64,000 nt of DNA from the IMG/VR virus record IMGVR_UViG_3300031239_000001, positions 62,001-126,000 of that record, one strand, 5' to 3'. Under the pieces are notes generated by a model, which worked only from the letters and a program-made list of their open reading frames with translations, was not told the DNA's origin and did no database searches. This DNA comes from a virus. A program made the position numbers and the translations under genes. This document shows, piece by piece, positions 16,297-24,769 of this stretch; position 1 is the stretch's first letter, and each line of letters opens with the position of its first letter.

Positions 16297-18036
16297 ATGT
16301 TTGAGCCAAAGGGTCTGGGATTGGAGATTTTTCAGAAGCGTTATCGGGCACACCCAGACGAAACCTGGGCCATGGCCTGCAAGCGTGTCGCTGCGTTCGT
16401 GGCTTCTGCCGAGGACGGAGCTGCCCAGGTGCAGTACAGCGAGAAATTCAACTCCATCCTGGTGGAAGGCCTTTTCGCTCCTGGTGGGCGCATTATGTAC
16501 GGCTCCGGGCGCCCCCGAGGTCAGCTATTGAACTGTTTCGTCATCCCTACGGCTGATAGCCGCGAAGGGTGGGGGCGCCATCTGTCGGACACGGTGATTA
16601 TTTCTGGCACGGGCGGAGGAATCGGCACGAATTTCTCTCCGATTCGACCCAAGGGCGCTCCCATTCATGGGACCGGCGGCTACGCCACAGGCCCCGTAAG
16701 CTCTATGCGCATGCAAAACGCTGCCGGCGAGGAAATCAAGGCCGGTGGTGGGCGCCGAACAGCTCTCATGAGCGCATTGGAGCACGACCACCCAAGCATT
16801 TTTGAGTTCCTGGACGCAAAACTCGACCTCGGTCAGCTCAACAACGCCAACGTGTCAGTGATTTTCGACAAAGACCCAGAGCTTTTCTTCGCAGCGGTAA
16901 CGAATGACGAAAAGGTTCCCTTGACGTTTGGCGGGCGCGTGATTGCGGAGGTTCCGGCCCGCGAAATTTGGGACAAAATCGTCAAGAACGCACTGAAGTG
17001 TGGTGAGCCTGGCGTTCTCAATGGCTATCTGGCCAACAAAACCAACAATGCGTGGTATTCGGACAAGCTTGTGTGTACGAACCCTTGCGGTGAAATCTGG
17101 CTCGCCCCGTACGATTGCTGCTGTCTGGGGGCGTTGGTGCTCCCCCGCTTTGTTCACTCCGGAGGGGTCGATTACGCGGCCCTGGGCGAGGTGGTGAACA
17201 CCGCCGTTCGTTTTCTGGACAACGTCCTGACCGTCAATACGTACCCGCTGTCCGAAATCAAGGAGCAGTGTTCGTCTCTTCGACGGATCGGGCTCGGCGT
17301 GATGGGGCTCCACGACATGCTCCTGATGCTCGGCCTCAAGTACAACACCGACAAGGCCCTAGAGCTGGTCGATAAGGTGATGGGGTTCATCAAGAACAGA
17401 GCTTACGAGGCCTCGATCGACTTGGCCAAAGAGAAGGGGTCGTTCCCGAAGTTCAATCCCGAGCTGTTTTTGCGTTCTGGCTTTGCCAAGACCCTGAAGC
17501 CCTCCGTTCGCTCGAAGATTCGAGAGTTCGGGATCAGGAACGTGGCCCTGTTGACGGTGGCCCCTACTGGAACCACCTCGATGGTCCAAGGGGTGACTTC
17601 AGGGATTGAGCCAATGTTTGCGCCCGCCTATCGTCGCAAGTTCCGAGATACGGACAACACCCTCAAGGAGGAGATCGTGATCCATCCCCTCTTGCGGGAG
17701 TACATCGAGGCCGGCCGAAGCGTCAAGCATTTTCAGGGCGCCCACGAGCTGAAGCTGCGCGAACACTGCGAGATGCAGCGGGTGGTCCAAAAGCACCTTG
17801 ACAACGCCTGCTCGAAGACAATCAACTTGCCCCCGGGCACGACCGCAGAGGAGCTGTCCGAGCTGTATATGGAATTCCTGCCAGACCTGAAGGGAATAAC
17901 CGTCTATCCGGACGGGAGCAGAGAGGACCAGCCCTTGACCCCGATTTCCCTTGAGGACGCAATCAAGCATGCCAAGAATGCGGTGGAAGCTGACATCGAG
18001 GGCGGGCGGTGCAAGTCTGGGGTTTGCGAGATTTAA
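16297..18036 (+). CDS. nrdJ: Class II (adenosylcobalamin-dependent) ribonucleotide reductase
   Basis: The 579-residue enzyme reduces ribonucleotides to deoxyribonucleotides with a B12-generated radical and needs no partner subunit. Visible marks are the first redox Cys in NCFVIP near 79, the radical-site NPCGE near 262, the partner Cys in the YDCCCLGA segment, GLGVMGLHD, APTGTTS, and the C-terminal shuttle pair in CKSGVC. There is no ATP-cone domain before the catalytic barrel and the protein is short for the class. I chose ATG 16297 because GAGGG lies 9-14 nt upstream; a TTG at 16264 would overlap the previous gene. It is the last gene before the next promoter. Confidence 0.92.
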   Translation: MFEPKGLGLEIFQKRYRAHPDETWAMACKRVAAFVASAEDGAAQVQYSEKFNSILVEGLFAPGGRIMYGSGRPRGQLLNCFVIPTADSREGWGRHLSDTVIISGTGGGIGTNFSPIRPKGAPIHGTGGYATGPVSSMRMQNAAGEEIKAGGGRRTALMSALEHDHPSIFEFLDAKLDLGQLNNANVSVIFDKDPELFFAAVTNDEKVPLTFGGRVIAEVPAREIWDKIVKNALKCGEPGVLNGYLANKTNNAWYSDKLVCTNPCGEIWLAPYDCCCLGALVLPRFVHSGGVDYAALGEVVNTAVRFLDNVLTVNTYPLSEIKEQCSSLRRIGLGVMGLHDMLLMLGLKYNTDKALELVDKVMGFIKNRAYEASIDLAKEKGSFPKFNPELFLRSGFAKTLKPSVRSKIREFGIRNVALLTVAPTGTTSMVQGVTSGIEPMFAPAYRRKFRDTDNTLKEEIVIHPLLREYIEAGRSVKHFQGAHELKLREHCEMQRVVQKHLDNACSKTINLPPGTTAEELSELYMEFLPDLKGITVYPDGSREDQPLTPISLEDAIKHAKNAVEADIEGGRCKSGVCEI

Positions 18037-18038
18037 GC

Positions 18039-18066
18039 TTGACATCCCGGCGGGATGCGGTATTGT
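18039..18066 (+). promoter_or_regulatory. Sigma70-like promoter giving a probable leaderless mRNA
   Basis: A perfect TTGACA at 18039-18044 and TATTGT at 18061-18066 are 16 nt apart. ATG 18073 follows after 6 nt. It lies in the 36-bp gap after the reductase gene and should drive the RNA ligase and downstream genes. It also shows that the in-frame ATG at 18055 cannot be the start in this transcript. Confidence 0.7.
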
Positions 18067-18072
18067 CTTCCC

Positions 18073-19245
18073 ATGACACCCGAGAGACCCGAGCTGGAAG
18101 TCCAGAAGTTCCTCCGCAAGAACCATAACCGAGACGGGCTTAACGCCCTGCATGAAACGTACGCAATCGATTTCAAGCGGCACAACGAGCACCCGAACCT
18201 GGTGCTGCTGAAGTACAACATGATCGATTCCCCCATGGGGGAGAAGATCGTCCAGGAGTGTCGCGGGCTGATTCTCGACTCCGAAAACAACTGGGAGGTC
18301 GTGGCCTTCCCGTTCGAGAAGTTCTTCAATCTGGGAGAGTCTCACGCCGCCAAAATCGATTGGTCTCAGGCCGTGGCCGAGGAGAAGGTGGATGGCTCCA
18401 TCATCACGCTGTACCACTACGCCGGCAAGTGGCATGTGTCGACGTCTGGCGTGCCGGACGCTTTGTGTTCTCCCGCCCTGGACTACCTGACGTTTGCCGA
18501 GTTGTTTTGGGCGTCCCTGCAGAACGGACCTATCGCACGCGAAGAATTTTGCGAAAAGCTGTGTGAAAATTACACGTACGTCTTCGAGCTGACAACCCCC
18601 TACAATCGAGTGGTAGTGCGTCATGCTGACAGCAGAGTCACTCTTCTGGGGGTTAGGAACCGAATTAACTTCCATGAGGAGCCCCTGATCGATATGGGCT
18701 CCATCGGAGCCTGGGCGCTCGGCGTAGAGAGAGTCAAGCAGCCCGAGCGGCTTAGCGCTTTCCGTGGTCCAGAAGACGTGGTAGCGTACGTCCGGAATAT
18801 GAACCAAGGGGCCGAGCTGACCGACGAGGGCTTCGTGGTTGTGGATTACAGCCGCAGGAACGCCACAGGCAGCTTCCCTCGCGTCAAGGTGAAGAACGCC
18901 AAGTACCTTCTGGTCCACGGCGCCAAAGACGGGCTGCTGAGCCGCAAGCGCATCCACGAGCTGGTTCGGGCTGGAGAGACGGCGGAAGGTCTGGCGTATT
19001 TCCCGGAGCTGGCGGACGATTTCCTGAGGGCCCAGGCTCGCCACAAGCGGCTCGTCGCCGACATCGAGCTGACGTGGGCAAGCTTGAGCCACATCACGGA
19101 CCAGCGGGCGTTTGCTCAGGTCGCAACCCAATATCCTTTCTCCGGGGCCCTGTTCGCTCTCAAAGCGAAGAAGACCGAAAGCGCCGGGAAGTACCTGGCC
19201 GAATCAATCACCTTTCCCGCCTATCTCAGGCTGATGGAGTGCTAG
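18073..19245 (+). CDS. T4 Rnl1-type RNA ligase
   Basis: The 390-residue protein carries nucleotidyltransferase motifs of the T4 RNA ligase 1 family: the lysine nucleophile in EEKVDGS (K105), DEGFVV near 251 (motif IV) and RVKVKN near 269 (motif V). Length is close to T4 Rnl1 (374). Such ligases seal broken RNA ends with ATP; in T4 this repairs tRNA cut by host anticodon nucleases. No polynucleotide kinase is seen in this window. The start is set by the promoter just upstream and there is no Shine-Dalgarno. Confidence 0.88.
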   Translation: MTPERPELEVQKFLRKNHNRDGLNALHETYAIDFKRHNEHPNLVLLKYNMIDSPMGEKIVQECRGLILDSENNWEVVAFPFEKFFNLGESHAAKIDWSQAVAEEKVDGSIITLYHYAGKWHVSTSGVPDALCSPALDYLTFAELFWASLQNGPIAREEFCEKLCENYTYVFELTTPYNRVVVRHADSRVTLLGVRNRINFHEEPLIDMGSIGAWALGVERVKQPERLSAFRGPEDVVAYVRNMNQGAELTDEGFVVVDYSRRNATGSFPRVKVKNAKYLLVHGAKDGLLSRKRIHELVRAGETAEGLAYFPELADDFLRAQARHKRLVADIELTWASLSHITDQRAFAQVATQYPFSGALFALKAKKTESAGKYLAESITFPAYLRLMEC

Positions 19246-19247
19246 TC

Positions 19248-19673
19248 ATGTCAGAAATCAAGGTCAAGAAACTCTCTACCAAAGCTCGGATTCCCACAAA
19301 AGCCGAGCCAGGGGCCGCAGGTTTTGACCTGTATGCAAATGAGGTGGCGTATCTGCGTCCAGGGGAGATTACCAGGGTGGGCTGCGGGGTCGCTGTAGAG
19401 ATCCCGCCAGGTTGGGAGGGCCAGGTGCGTGGGCGCTCGGGCCTCGCCTCCAGGGGCATCTGGGTGACCCTGGGAACCATCGACTCCAGCTACCGAGGCG
19501 AGATCGGCGCCATCATGACCCTTATCGGGAACGTCGACTTTCACGTCGTGCATGAGGGCGACCGGATTGCCCAGCTGGTGATTTGTCCTGCTCCAGAATT
19601 TACCCTTGTGGAAACACAGGAATTGAGTCAGACTGAACGTGGGACCAAGGGGTTTGGTTCTACTGGAAAATAA
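19248..19673 (+). CDS. dut: dUTP diphosphatase (dUTPase)
   Basis: The 141-residue protein shows all five motifs of trimeric dUTPases: PGAAGFDLYA at 21-30, GRSGLA, GTIDSSYRGEIGA, GDRIAQLVI and RGTKGFGSTG at the end. It hydrolyses dUTP to dUMP and pyrophosphate, which keeps uracil out of DNA and feeds dUMP to thymidylate synthase, encoded 2 kb downstream. Start ATG 19248 lies 2 nt after the ligase stop; a longer frame upstream overlaps the ligase and is rejected. Confidence 0.95.
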   Translation: MSEIKVKKLSTKARIPTKAEPGAAGFDLYANEVAYLRPGEITRVGCGVAVEIPPGWEGQVRGRSGLASRGIWVTLGTIDSSYRGEIGAIMTLIGNVDFHVVHEGDRIAQLVICPAPEFTLVETQELSQTERGTKGFGSTGK

Positions 19674-19684
19674 GAAAGGGACAC

Positions 19685-19876
19685 ATGGCACGATATCTTG
19701 ACAGCGAGAATCTGGAAATTTTCATCAAGGGCAAGTACGAAGGAGAGAGCGCCCAGGACGTGGTCGACGACGACCCGGACTACGTGGAGTCTCTCCTCAC
19801 GGGAGAAGGCCTCGACGCCGACGAGCGAGAGGTTCTGTCTACACTCTACAACGAGTGGGCGAGCTTTCAGCGATGA
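19685..19876 (+). CDS. Small acidic hypothetical protein
   Basis: The product has 63 residues and is strongly acidic (SAQDVVDDDPDYVESLL). Its ribosome site is AGAAAGGGAC. It overlaps the following membrane protein gene by 4 nt (ATGA). Function unknown. Confidence 0.6.
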   Translation: MARYLDSENLEIFIKGKYEGESAQDVVDDDPDYVESLLTGEGLDADEREVLSTLYNEWASFQR

Positions 19877-20094
19877 GCGCTATCAACAGCACAAGTGAAG
19901 AAACGAAGCAGATTTTGGGATGCCTCTCCACTGTGGTGGTTTTGGTTCTCGCGATAGCGATCTGGGGAAGTCGCTGTGTAGCCAGCGGCAACGCCTACAA
20001 CACACAAATCGCCAAAACCCATACCGATGCAATTGTAGAATGCATCAAAGCTGGACATTCGCCAGGTGATTGCAAGGGGGCTATCAATCCATGA
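19873..20094 (+). CDS. Small single-span membrane protein
   Basis: The 73-residue protein has one hydrophobic segment near residues 14-33 (GCLSTVVVLVLAIAIWGSRC) and a short C-terminal domain with two Cys (VECIKAGHSPGDCKG) that could form a disulphide if outside. The size fits small phage envelope proteins, but holin, spanin or other roles cannot be told apart. It overlaps both neighbours. Confidence 0.65.
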   Translation: MSAINSTSEETKQILGCLSTVVVLVLAIAIWGSRCVASGNAYNTQIAKTHTDAIVECIKAGHSPGDCKGAINP

Positions 20095-20399
20095 GCCACC
20101 CCGACGACTACGTCCACATGGTCCCCGAGCCCAAGTATCAAGAATTCCTTGCTTACAAGGCTAGAATCGAAGAGTTGTACGCCGCCCTCGCTGGCCGTGA
20201 CGAGGACTTCTACGAGACGCAGGACATCGCCGACAAGCTTACTACCAAGAACTGGGAACTCGAAGAAGAGTTGCGCTACAAGAACGGGCTGGTGAGAGGC
20301 CTTCAGACAGCCCTCAGGGGGATGCAGGCCGTTGTCCAGTCTCAGTCGCAGCACATTGTCAACTTCACGGCCACGGAGCTATGGAGAGACGAGGGGTAA
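20091..20399 (+). CDS. Hypothetical coiled-coil protein
   Basis: The 102-residue protein is helical with a heptad pattern between residues 15 and 85. It starts in an ATGA overlap with the upstream membrane protein and ends in a TAATG overlap with the exonuclease. No function can be assigned. Confidence 0.6.
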   Translation: MSHPDDYVHMVPEPKYQEFLAYKARIEELYAALAGRDEDFYETQDIADKLTTKNWELEEELRYKNGLVRGLQTALRGMQAVVQSQSQHIVNFTATELWRDEG

Positions 20400-21373
20400 T
20401 GGAGTTCGACGACACCATCGACTTGCCTGAGGGCTTCGCAAAGACCTGCAGGATCGTTCCAGGGATTGATAAGGCCGACTATATCTTGGTTGTGGACGTA
20501 TCAAACCTGGCCTGGAGGTCCGCCTTCGCTTACGATTTGTCGATCGGCACCAAAAAGACAGGGCACGTTCACGGGGCCTGCACCCTCCTTCTTTCGACTA
20601 TTGCGAGGAAGATTGCTGCAGGCAATTGGTTCGTGGTGTTCTGCTATGATGGGGCTGGAGCAAAGAAGCGCCGACAAGCTATCCTCCCCGAGTACAAGGC
20701 TAAGCGTGACCTGGAGAGGTGGAATCCTTGCCCAGAGGTGGAAGAGGTCTTCCGGTGCTTGCCTGGGCTCCATCTCAAAAAGGATCTAGCTGAGGGCGAT
20801 GACGCCATCGCTTATGCCACAGAGAAATTCGCACGAGAAACCCCCGTGACAATCCTCAGCGGGGACAAAGATGTCTGGGCACTGCTTCGGTTTGACAACG
20901 TGAGCGTGTTTTACCCCAATCGCGACAAACTCATCACCAAGGAAGACGTCGAGGAGGAGTTCGGGGTCAAAGACCCTGGCCGCATCAAGCTTGCCAAAGC
21001 CCTGTTCGGAGATAGCTCAGACGAAATCAAGCCGCCAGTTCCGAGGTTGCGGAAGGCGAAATTCACAGACGCCCTCAATCACCCGACGGTAGACAATATC
21101 GGCTCCCTTTTGGTAGCAGCTGGAGCCACACAGCCTCCGACTAAAAGCAACATAAAGAACCTGGCCAACCTATTAGACCACCGAGTTGACCTTGAGACAC
21201 GGCTTGAGGCAATCACCCCTTTCCTGGAGCCGTTCTCTCTGGTAGACTTGGTCACAGGGATCAGCACAGGCAATAGGGAGGAGTTCTTAAGGCTCTTGGA
21301 GACCTACGCCTGCAAACAGGTGGCAGAGAAGGCGGCCTACTTCTTTGGAATGGAGTTCTACTCCAATGACTAA
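20399..21373 (+). CDS. PIN-domain 5'-3' exonuclease / flap endonuclease
   Basis: The 324-residue protein has the order typical of phage 5' nucleases (T4 RNase H, T5 D15): LVVDVSNLAWR, then FCYDGAGAKKRRQAILPEYKAKR in two parts, EGDDAIAYATEKF and LSGDKDVWALL, whose aspartates bind the two metals. A helix-hairpin-helix-like region follows. The usual role is removal of RNA primers and 5' flaps on the lagging strand. ATG 20399 with GAGGGG just upstream is preferred over an ATG 18 nt earlier. Confidence 0.85.
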   Translation: MEFDDTIDLPEGFAKTCRIVPGIDKADYILVVDVSNLAWRSAFAYDLSIGTKKTGHVHGACTLLLSTIARKIAAGNWFVVFCYDGAGAKKRRQAILPEYKAKRDLERWNPCPEVEEVFRCLPGLHLKKDLAEGDDAIAYATEKFARETPVTILSGDKDVWALLRFDNVSVFYPNRDKLITKEDVEEEFGVKDPGRIKLAKALFGDSSDEIKPPVPRLRKAKFTDALNHPTVDNIGSLLVAAGATQPPTKSNIKNLANLLDHRVDLETRLEAITPFLEPFSLVDLVTGISTGNREEFLRLLETYACKQVAEKAAYFFGMEFYSND

Positions 21374-21590
21374 AGACCAGGACGCGAGGAGCTATTTAGC
21401 AGAGAAGGTTCGCTCTTGGGCTGGGGTGGAGTGCCCGGCCAGATTTTCGGAACCAGGCAAGCCGGCGCAATCAGCGGATTGCGGAGAGTGCCCATTGTGC
21501 GTGTGTAGGCAGACGCTGTTTAAGCTAAGAGAGGCCTTTGCTCAGCACATCTATGACCTAAAAGAGGAGGACGAGGCATATGAGAGATAG
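21366..21590 (+). CDS. Small Cys-rich hypothetical protein
   Basis: The 74-residue product contains five Cys, four of them in the cluster CGECPLCVC, a likely zinc site, plus an earlier ECPARF. It overlaps the exonuclease 3' end by 8 nt and the next gene by 11 nt. Function unknown. Confidence 0.6.
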   Translation: MTKDQDARSYLAEKVRSWAGVECPARFSEPGKPAQSADCGECPLCVCRQTLFKLREAFAQHIYDLKEEDEAYER

Positions 21591-21819
21591 AGAGTTTCTG
21601 AAATCGCCTAGCGAAATCGCAGCTAAGGTTGAGGTTGAGGGGCTGAGAGTTCCAGAACGGGACTTTGCCATGGTGCAGGCCGGGATGGTACACGCCATCG
21701 AACAGTTCATCGATTGGACTTCTGACGACGGATGGTTGGATGTGGGATGGATGCGCCGAAGGCTGTTTGAGATAGCCACCAGACCATACGAAGGACCTAA
21801 GGAAGGGGAGGAAGAATGA
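21580..21819 (+). CDS. Small hypothetical protein upstream of thyX
   Basis: The 79-residue acidic protein starts after an AGAGGAGGACG ribosome site. Its stop overlaps the thyX start (ATGA). Trp-rich segment FIDWTSDDGWLDVGW. No family is recognised. Confidence 0.6.
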   Translation: MRDREFLKSPSEIAAKVEVEGLRVPERDFAMVQAGMVHAIEQFIDWTSDDGWLDVGWMRRRLFEIATRPYEGPKEGEEE

Positions 21820-22640
21820 TTAACGTACGTATTTTGGCCGACTCCATCGCACCTTGCGGGAAGAGGCTGACCACCTGGGAGTGCGAGTACCCGCGCGCGA
21901 TCCATGCCGAGGTGAAGACTCACCGCGCTCTCTCAACCAACAGCGCCTCTTCCCGAGCCATTCCCGTCGCCAAGATGATCGAGCGCGTGGTGACCAACCC
22001 GTGGATTCCCGACCATATTGGCAAAAACCAGCGGGGCATGCAGGCGGGCGATCAGGTCCCCGAAGAGGTCCGTCAGGCTGCGGTCGATGACTGGCTGTAT
22101 CTCCGAGACGAAGCTGTCAAGACCGCTACTCGGCTGATGAACGCTGGTATTCACAAGCAGATTGTGAATCGCGTGCTGGAGCCGTGGATGCATATCGTTA
22201 CTATCATTTCCGCTACCGAGGTGGGAAACTTCTTTGGACTCCGCCGCCACAAAGACGCTGAGCCCCATTTCCAAGACCTTGCAAACGCCATGTTCCGGAC
22301 GCGGGAAGAGTCGACTCCGGCAGAGCTGGAGGCAGGTCAGTGGCACCTGCCTTTGATTTTTGTAGACGATGAAGACTGGCGAGCACTCGACGGCTTTACC
22401 ATTCCAGACCTCAAAAAGGTTGCCGTCGGCCGGTGCTGTAGGGTTTCATACCTGACTCACAGCGGGACTCGGGCTCCCGCAGAAGATATTCGGCTCCACG
22501 ACGATTTGATCCGTAACGGACACATGTCGCCGACAGAGCACGTCGCCCAGGCGCTTGACATTCGGAATAGGTCTGGTAACTTCCGTGGGTGGCGACAGTA
22601 CCGCAAAACCATCCCCAACGAGTGCTTCCCGGAGGGGTAA
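21816..22640 (+). CDS. thyX: Flavin-dependent thymidylate synthase (ThyX family)
   Basis: The 274-residue protein has THRALSTNSASSRA at 35-48, a variant of the ThyX signature RHRxxSxNExSxR, with Ser in place of Glu. The helix that follows (NRVLEPWMHIVTIISATE, then GNFFGLRRHKDAEPHFQDLA) matches the second half of ThyX, including the R...A-x-x-x-x-Q/E dUMP and flavin contacts. ThyX makes dTMP from dUMP using FAD and NADPH. With the dUTPase and ribonucleotide reductase it completes a dNTP supply set. The Glu-to-Ser change is a departure from the usual signature. Confidence 0.82.
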   Translation: MINVRILADSIAPCGKRLTTWECEYPRAIHAEVKTHRALSTNSASSRAIPVAKMIERVVTNPWIPDHIGKNQRGMQAGDQVPEEVRQAAVDDWLYLRDEAVKTATRLMNAGIHKQIVNRVLEPWMHIVTIISATEVGNFFGLRRHKDAEPHFQDLANAMFRTREESTPAELEAGQWHLPLIFVDDEDWRALDGFTIPDLKKVAVGRCCRVSYLTHSGTRAPAEDIRLHDDLIRNGHMSPTEHVAQALDIRNRSGNFRGWRQYRKTIPNECFPEG

Positions 22641-22641
22641 C

Positions 22642-23346
22642 ATGCTGATCCAGCCCGTAAGTGACGTCCACACAGAGTTCCACCGAGACGGCGGGAAGGA
22701 CTTTTTTGAGAGTCTTCCCGTGGAGGGCGACGTCTTGGTGATGGCTGGAGACATTGGCCATGCCGGGAATCTGGGGCCCGTTTTCGAGCGCGTTTCGAGG
22801 CGTTGGAAGGATGTGGTATACGTCGCCGGCAACCATGAAGCTTACGGGACTGGCATCGTCGAAAGTCGAGAGGTTCTGCTGAAGACCGTAAAGCCTTTCT
22901 CCAATGTCCACTTCCTCAACAACGACTTTGTCACGATCGACGAAATAAAGTTCTTCGGCGGTACAGGCTGGTTCCCCAAGTGCCCGCCTTCGGCCCAGAT
23001 GAACGACTTCAACATGATTTCGGATATGGACCCCGAAGCGTACCGTCTTAATCAGGAGTTCCAGGTGAACTACAGGCGCCTCGAATCCGATGCCGACGTG
23101 ATTGTGACGCATCACCTCCCTTCAATGCAATGTGTCACGCAGAGGTGGAAGCACAGCACCTTGAACAAATACTTCGTTTCGGGGTTTGCACCCGAGCATT
23201 CGGGTGCCGCTTTGTGGGTTTATGGGCACACCCATGACTCGAACGACTTTATGCTCGGGTCCACCAGGATGGTTTGCAATCCCTTCGGATATGTCACAGA
23301 GGACCAGAGCCAATTCTTCAATCCGTATCTACGTTTGGAGGTATAA
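22642..23346 (+). CDS. Calcineurin-like metallophosphoesterase
   Basis: The 234-residue protein shows SDVHTEF (D8, H10), VMAGDIG (D37), GNHE near 65, VTHHLPS and GHTH, the five metal-binding blocks of the fold. The substrate is not evident: small phosphoesters, cyclic nucleotides or nucleic acid ends are all possible. It is a separate, shorter protein than the zinc-ribbon version at the left end. The start is an ATG just after the thyX stop with GGAGGGG 4 nt upstream. Confidence 0.85.
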   Translation: MLIQPVSDVHTEFHRDGGKDFFESLPVEGDVLVMAGDIGHAGNLGPVFERVSRRWKDVVYVAGNHEAYGTGIVESREVLLKTVKPFSNVHFLNNDFVTIDEIKFFGGTGWFPKCPPSAQMNDFNMISDMDPEAYRLNQEFQVNYRRLESDADVIVTHHLPSMQCVTQRWKHSTLNKYFVSGFAPEHSGAALWVYGHTHDSNDFMLGSTRMVCNPFGYVTEDQSQFFNPYLRLEV

Positions 23347-23696
23347 TGCCAAAGTCAATCATGGAGGTGAGCCAACTGCACCGAGAAATCGCCCTGACCA
23401 CCGTCAGTGACTGTGAAGAGTGCCATGGCCAATGCGGCCGGTGGGACTCCGAAGCCATGGACCAGTGGTACCCCTGTTCGGCCTGCTACGAACGGGCCGT
23501 GGGCGTAAGCCTTGGCCTGGCCGCTGCCAGAGATCAGATTGACGGCCTGGTGTTTCACTGCCGAATTCTCGAAAAAAGGTTTGACACGCTCAAGGGTGAG
23601 CGCTATGGTAGTTGCATGGTAACGCTCTCAAACATCTACTACACGGCCAAGTGCTGGTTCCTGCACCACGCTTACAAGTTCATCCCCTTTATGTGA
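23346..23696 (+). CDS. Hypothetical protein with DnaJ-like zinc-finger cysteines
   Basis: The 116-residue product carries CEECHGQCGRW followed by YPCSACYER, i.e. CxxC-x2-C and CxxC spacing that could bind zinc as in DnaJ-type fingers. The remainder is helical with an aromatic C terminus. It starts in a TAATG overlap with the phosphoesterase. Function unknown. Confidence 0.65.
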   Translation: MPKSIMEVSQLHREIALTTVSDCEECHGQCGRWDSEAMDQWYPCSACYERAVGVSLGLAAARDQIDGLVFHCRILEKRFDTLKGERYGSCMVTLSNIYYTAKCWFLHHAYKFIPFM

Positions 23697-23700
23697 CACA

Positions 23701-24213
23701 ATGAAAAGCAATCATTGCGATGTCTGCGGCAGCGGCAACCCCGAAAATGACAACTGTTACGGGTCTTTATGCTGCAGTATCAGGGAGGAGAAGCTCAACG
23801 CAAAGCTTAAGAAGCTCCGGCGGTTCCGGGCCGCCTACAGCCGGACCATGGAGATCCAGCGTGAGCTTTTGCGTGAGCTGAAGAATGTTTCATTAGAGAA
23901 AGAGCTTGATCTTTTGTTGGTTCTTCAGGCGACTTGCGAAAGCTCGGAGGCCCGCTATCAGAAAGTGCTGAAGGAGAATGGCCAGGCAGGCGGTCAGTCG
24001 GCGAAGACCAAGAAACGGAAGACAAAACCTATCGAGATCCCTTCCTCTTGGAGGCTCATCACAGAGGACGATAACGAGGACTGGGTCTGCGAGCTTCGAG
24101 CTTTTCCAAATTGCGGGAAAAACGCCGTGTGTCGCCCCAAGAATTTTACGCGGACACAAGGTGCGTGCCGCAAGCACGCTCTCATGGCGGCAAAAACCGG
24201 AGATTGGAAATGA
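23701..24213 (+). CDS. Hypothetical zinc-finger protein, paralogue of the next gene
   Basis: The 170-residue protein has an N-terminal CDVCGSGN and CCSI cluster, a helical Lys/Arg/Leu middle, a basic linker (KTKKRKTKP) and a C-terminal domain of about 55 residues beginning SWRLITEDDN and ending ACRKHALMAAKTGDWK. That C-terminal domain recurs in the next gene, with the same Cys positions (VCEL, NCGK, VCRP, ACRKH). The domain probably binds zinc. Function unknown. Confidence 0.65.
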   Translation: MKSNHCDVCGSGNPENDNCYGSLCCSIREEKLNAKLKKLRRFRAAYSRTMEIQRELLRELKNVSLEKELDLLLVLQATCESSEARYQKVLKENGQAGGQSAKTKKRKTKPIEIPSSWRLITEDDNEDWVCELRAFPNCGKNAVCRPKNFTRTQGACRKHALMAAKTGDWK

Positions 24214-24515
24214 GCACCTACCGCACCGAGCAGCTGTTAGAGCAGATTCTAAAGGCGCTAGAAGCCCTGGCGGGGGTGCGGCCGCCCAAGGCTAAGAAGC
24301 CCAAGGCTAAGAAGCCCAAGGCTAAGAAGCCGGCCTTCCCTAGGTCTTGGAAGCTGATCGCCGACGACCCGCTGGAGGACGGCTGGTTGTGTAATCTGAA
24401 TCGCTTCAGAGACTGCAACAGGTTTGCCTGGTGTAAGCCTAAGGCGGACGGTGACGGAAGAGGTGCCTGTCGAAAGCACGCCCGTATGGCAGCGGAACGA
24501 AAGGATTGGACATGA
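24210..24515 (+). CDS. Hypothetical zinc-finger protein with Lys/Pro/Ala repeats
   Basis: The 101-residue protein has a short helical start, a basic repeat (KPKAKKPKAKKPKAKK at about 27-42) like histone-H1 or AlgP tails, and a C-terminal domain homologous to that of the preceding gene (SWKLIADDP...ACRKHARMAAERKDWT). The shared domain and adjacency indicate a tandem duplication. The basic repeat suggests nucleic-acid binding. ATG 24210 overlaps the upstream stop. Confidence 0.65.
   Translation: MSTYRTEQLLEQILKALEALAGVRPPKAKKPKAKKPKAKKPAFPRSWKLIADDPLEDGWLCNLNRFRDCNRFAWCKPKADGDGRGACRKHARMAAERKDWT
24285..24329 (+). repeat. Three tandem 15-bp units
   Basis: The unit CCCAAGGCTAAGAAG occurs three times without mismatch and encodes PKAKK three times in frame. 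Perfect identity suggests a recently expanded or unstable repeat. Confidence 0.9.
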
Positions 24516-24769
24516 GCCTGAACCAGGACGTCTGGTGTGTGGCCTGGCTTGATCGCGAAGCCCCGGGCCCGTCTACTAAGCGTCCGGTTGTCTGGTGTGC
24601 CACGAAGGGCGGTCGAAGTCCTTCCGAGGCCGCCTGGTCTGACGAGACAAGATGCGGGTACGCAATAATCCTGCGTTGCGGGAGCGCCAGACGGACCCCC
24701 ACCTGTCCAGACTGCATCAAGAAGATGGAAAAGAAACCACGAGCAGCAACAAGAAAGGCCGGCAAATGA
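24512..24769 (+). CDS. Small Cys-rich hypothetical protein
   Basis: The 85-residue product has Cys at WCVAW, WCATK, RCGYA, RCGSA and CPDC, and a basic C terminus (KKMEKKPRAATRKAGK). It overlaps both neighbours by ATGA. A zinc-binding fold is likely; function unknown. Confidence 0.6.
   Translation: MSLNQDVWCVAWLDREAPGPSTKRPVVWCATKGGRSPSEAAWSDETRCGYAIILRCGSARRTPTCPDCIKKMEKKPRAATRKAGK

Noticed and set aside
18055-18072. ATG 18055 as start of the RNA ligase
   Set aside because: It lies within the promoter, between -35 and -10; ATG 18073 lies 6 nt after the -10 box.
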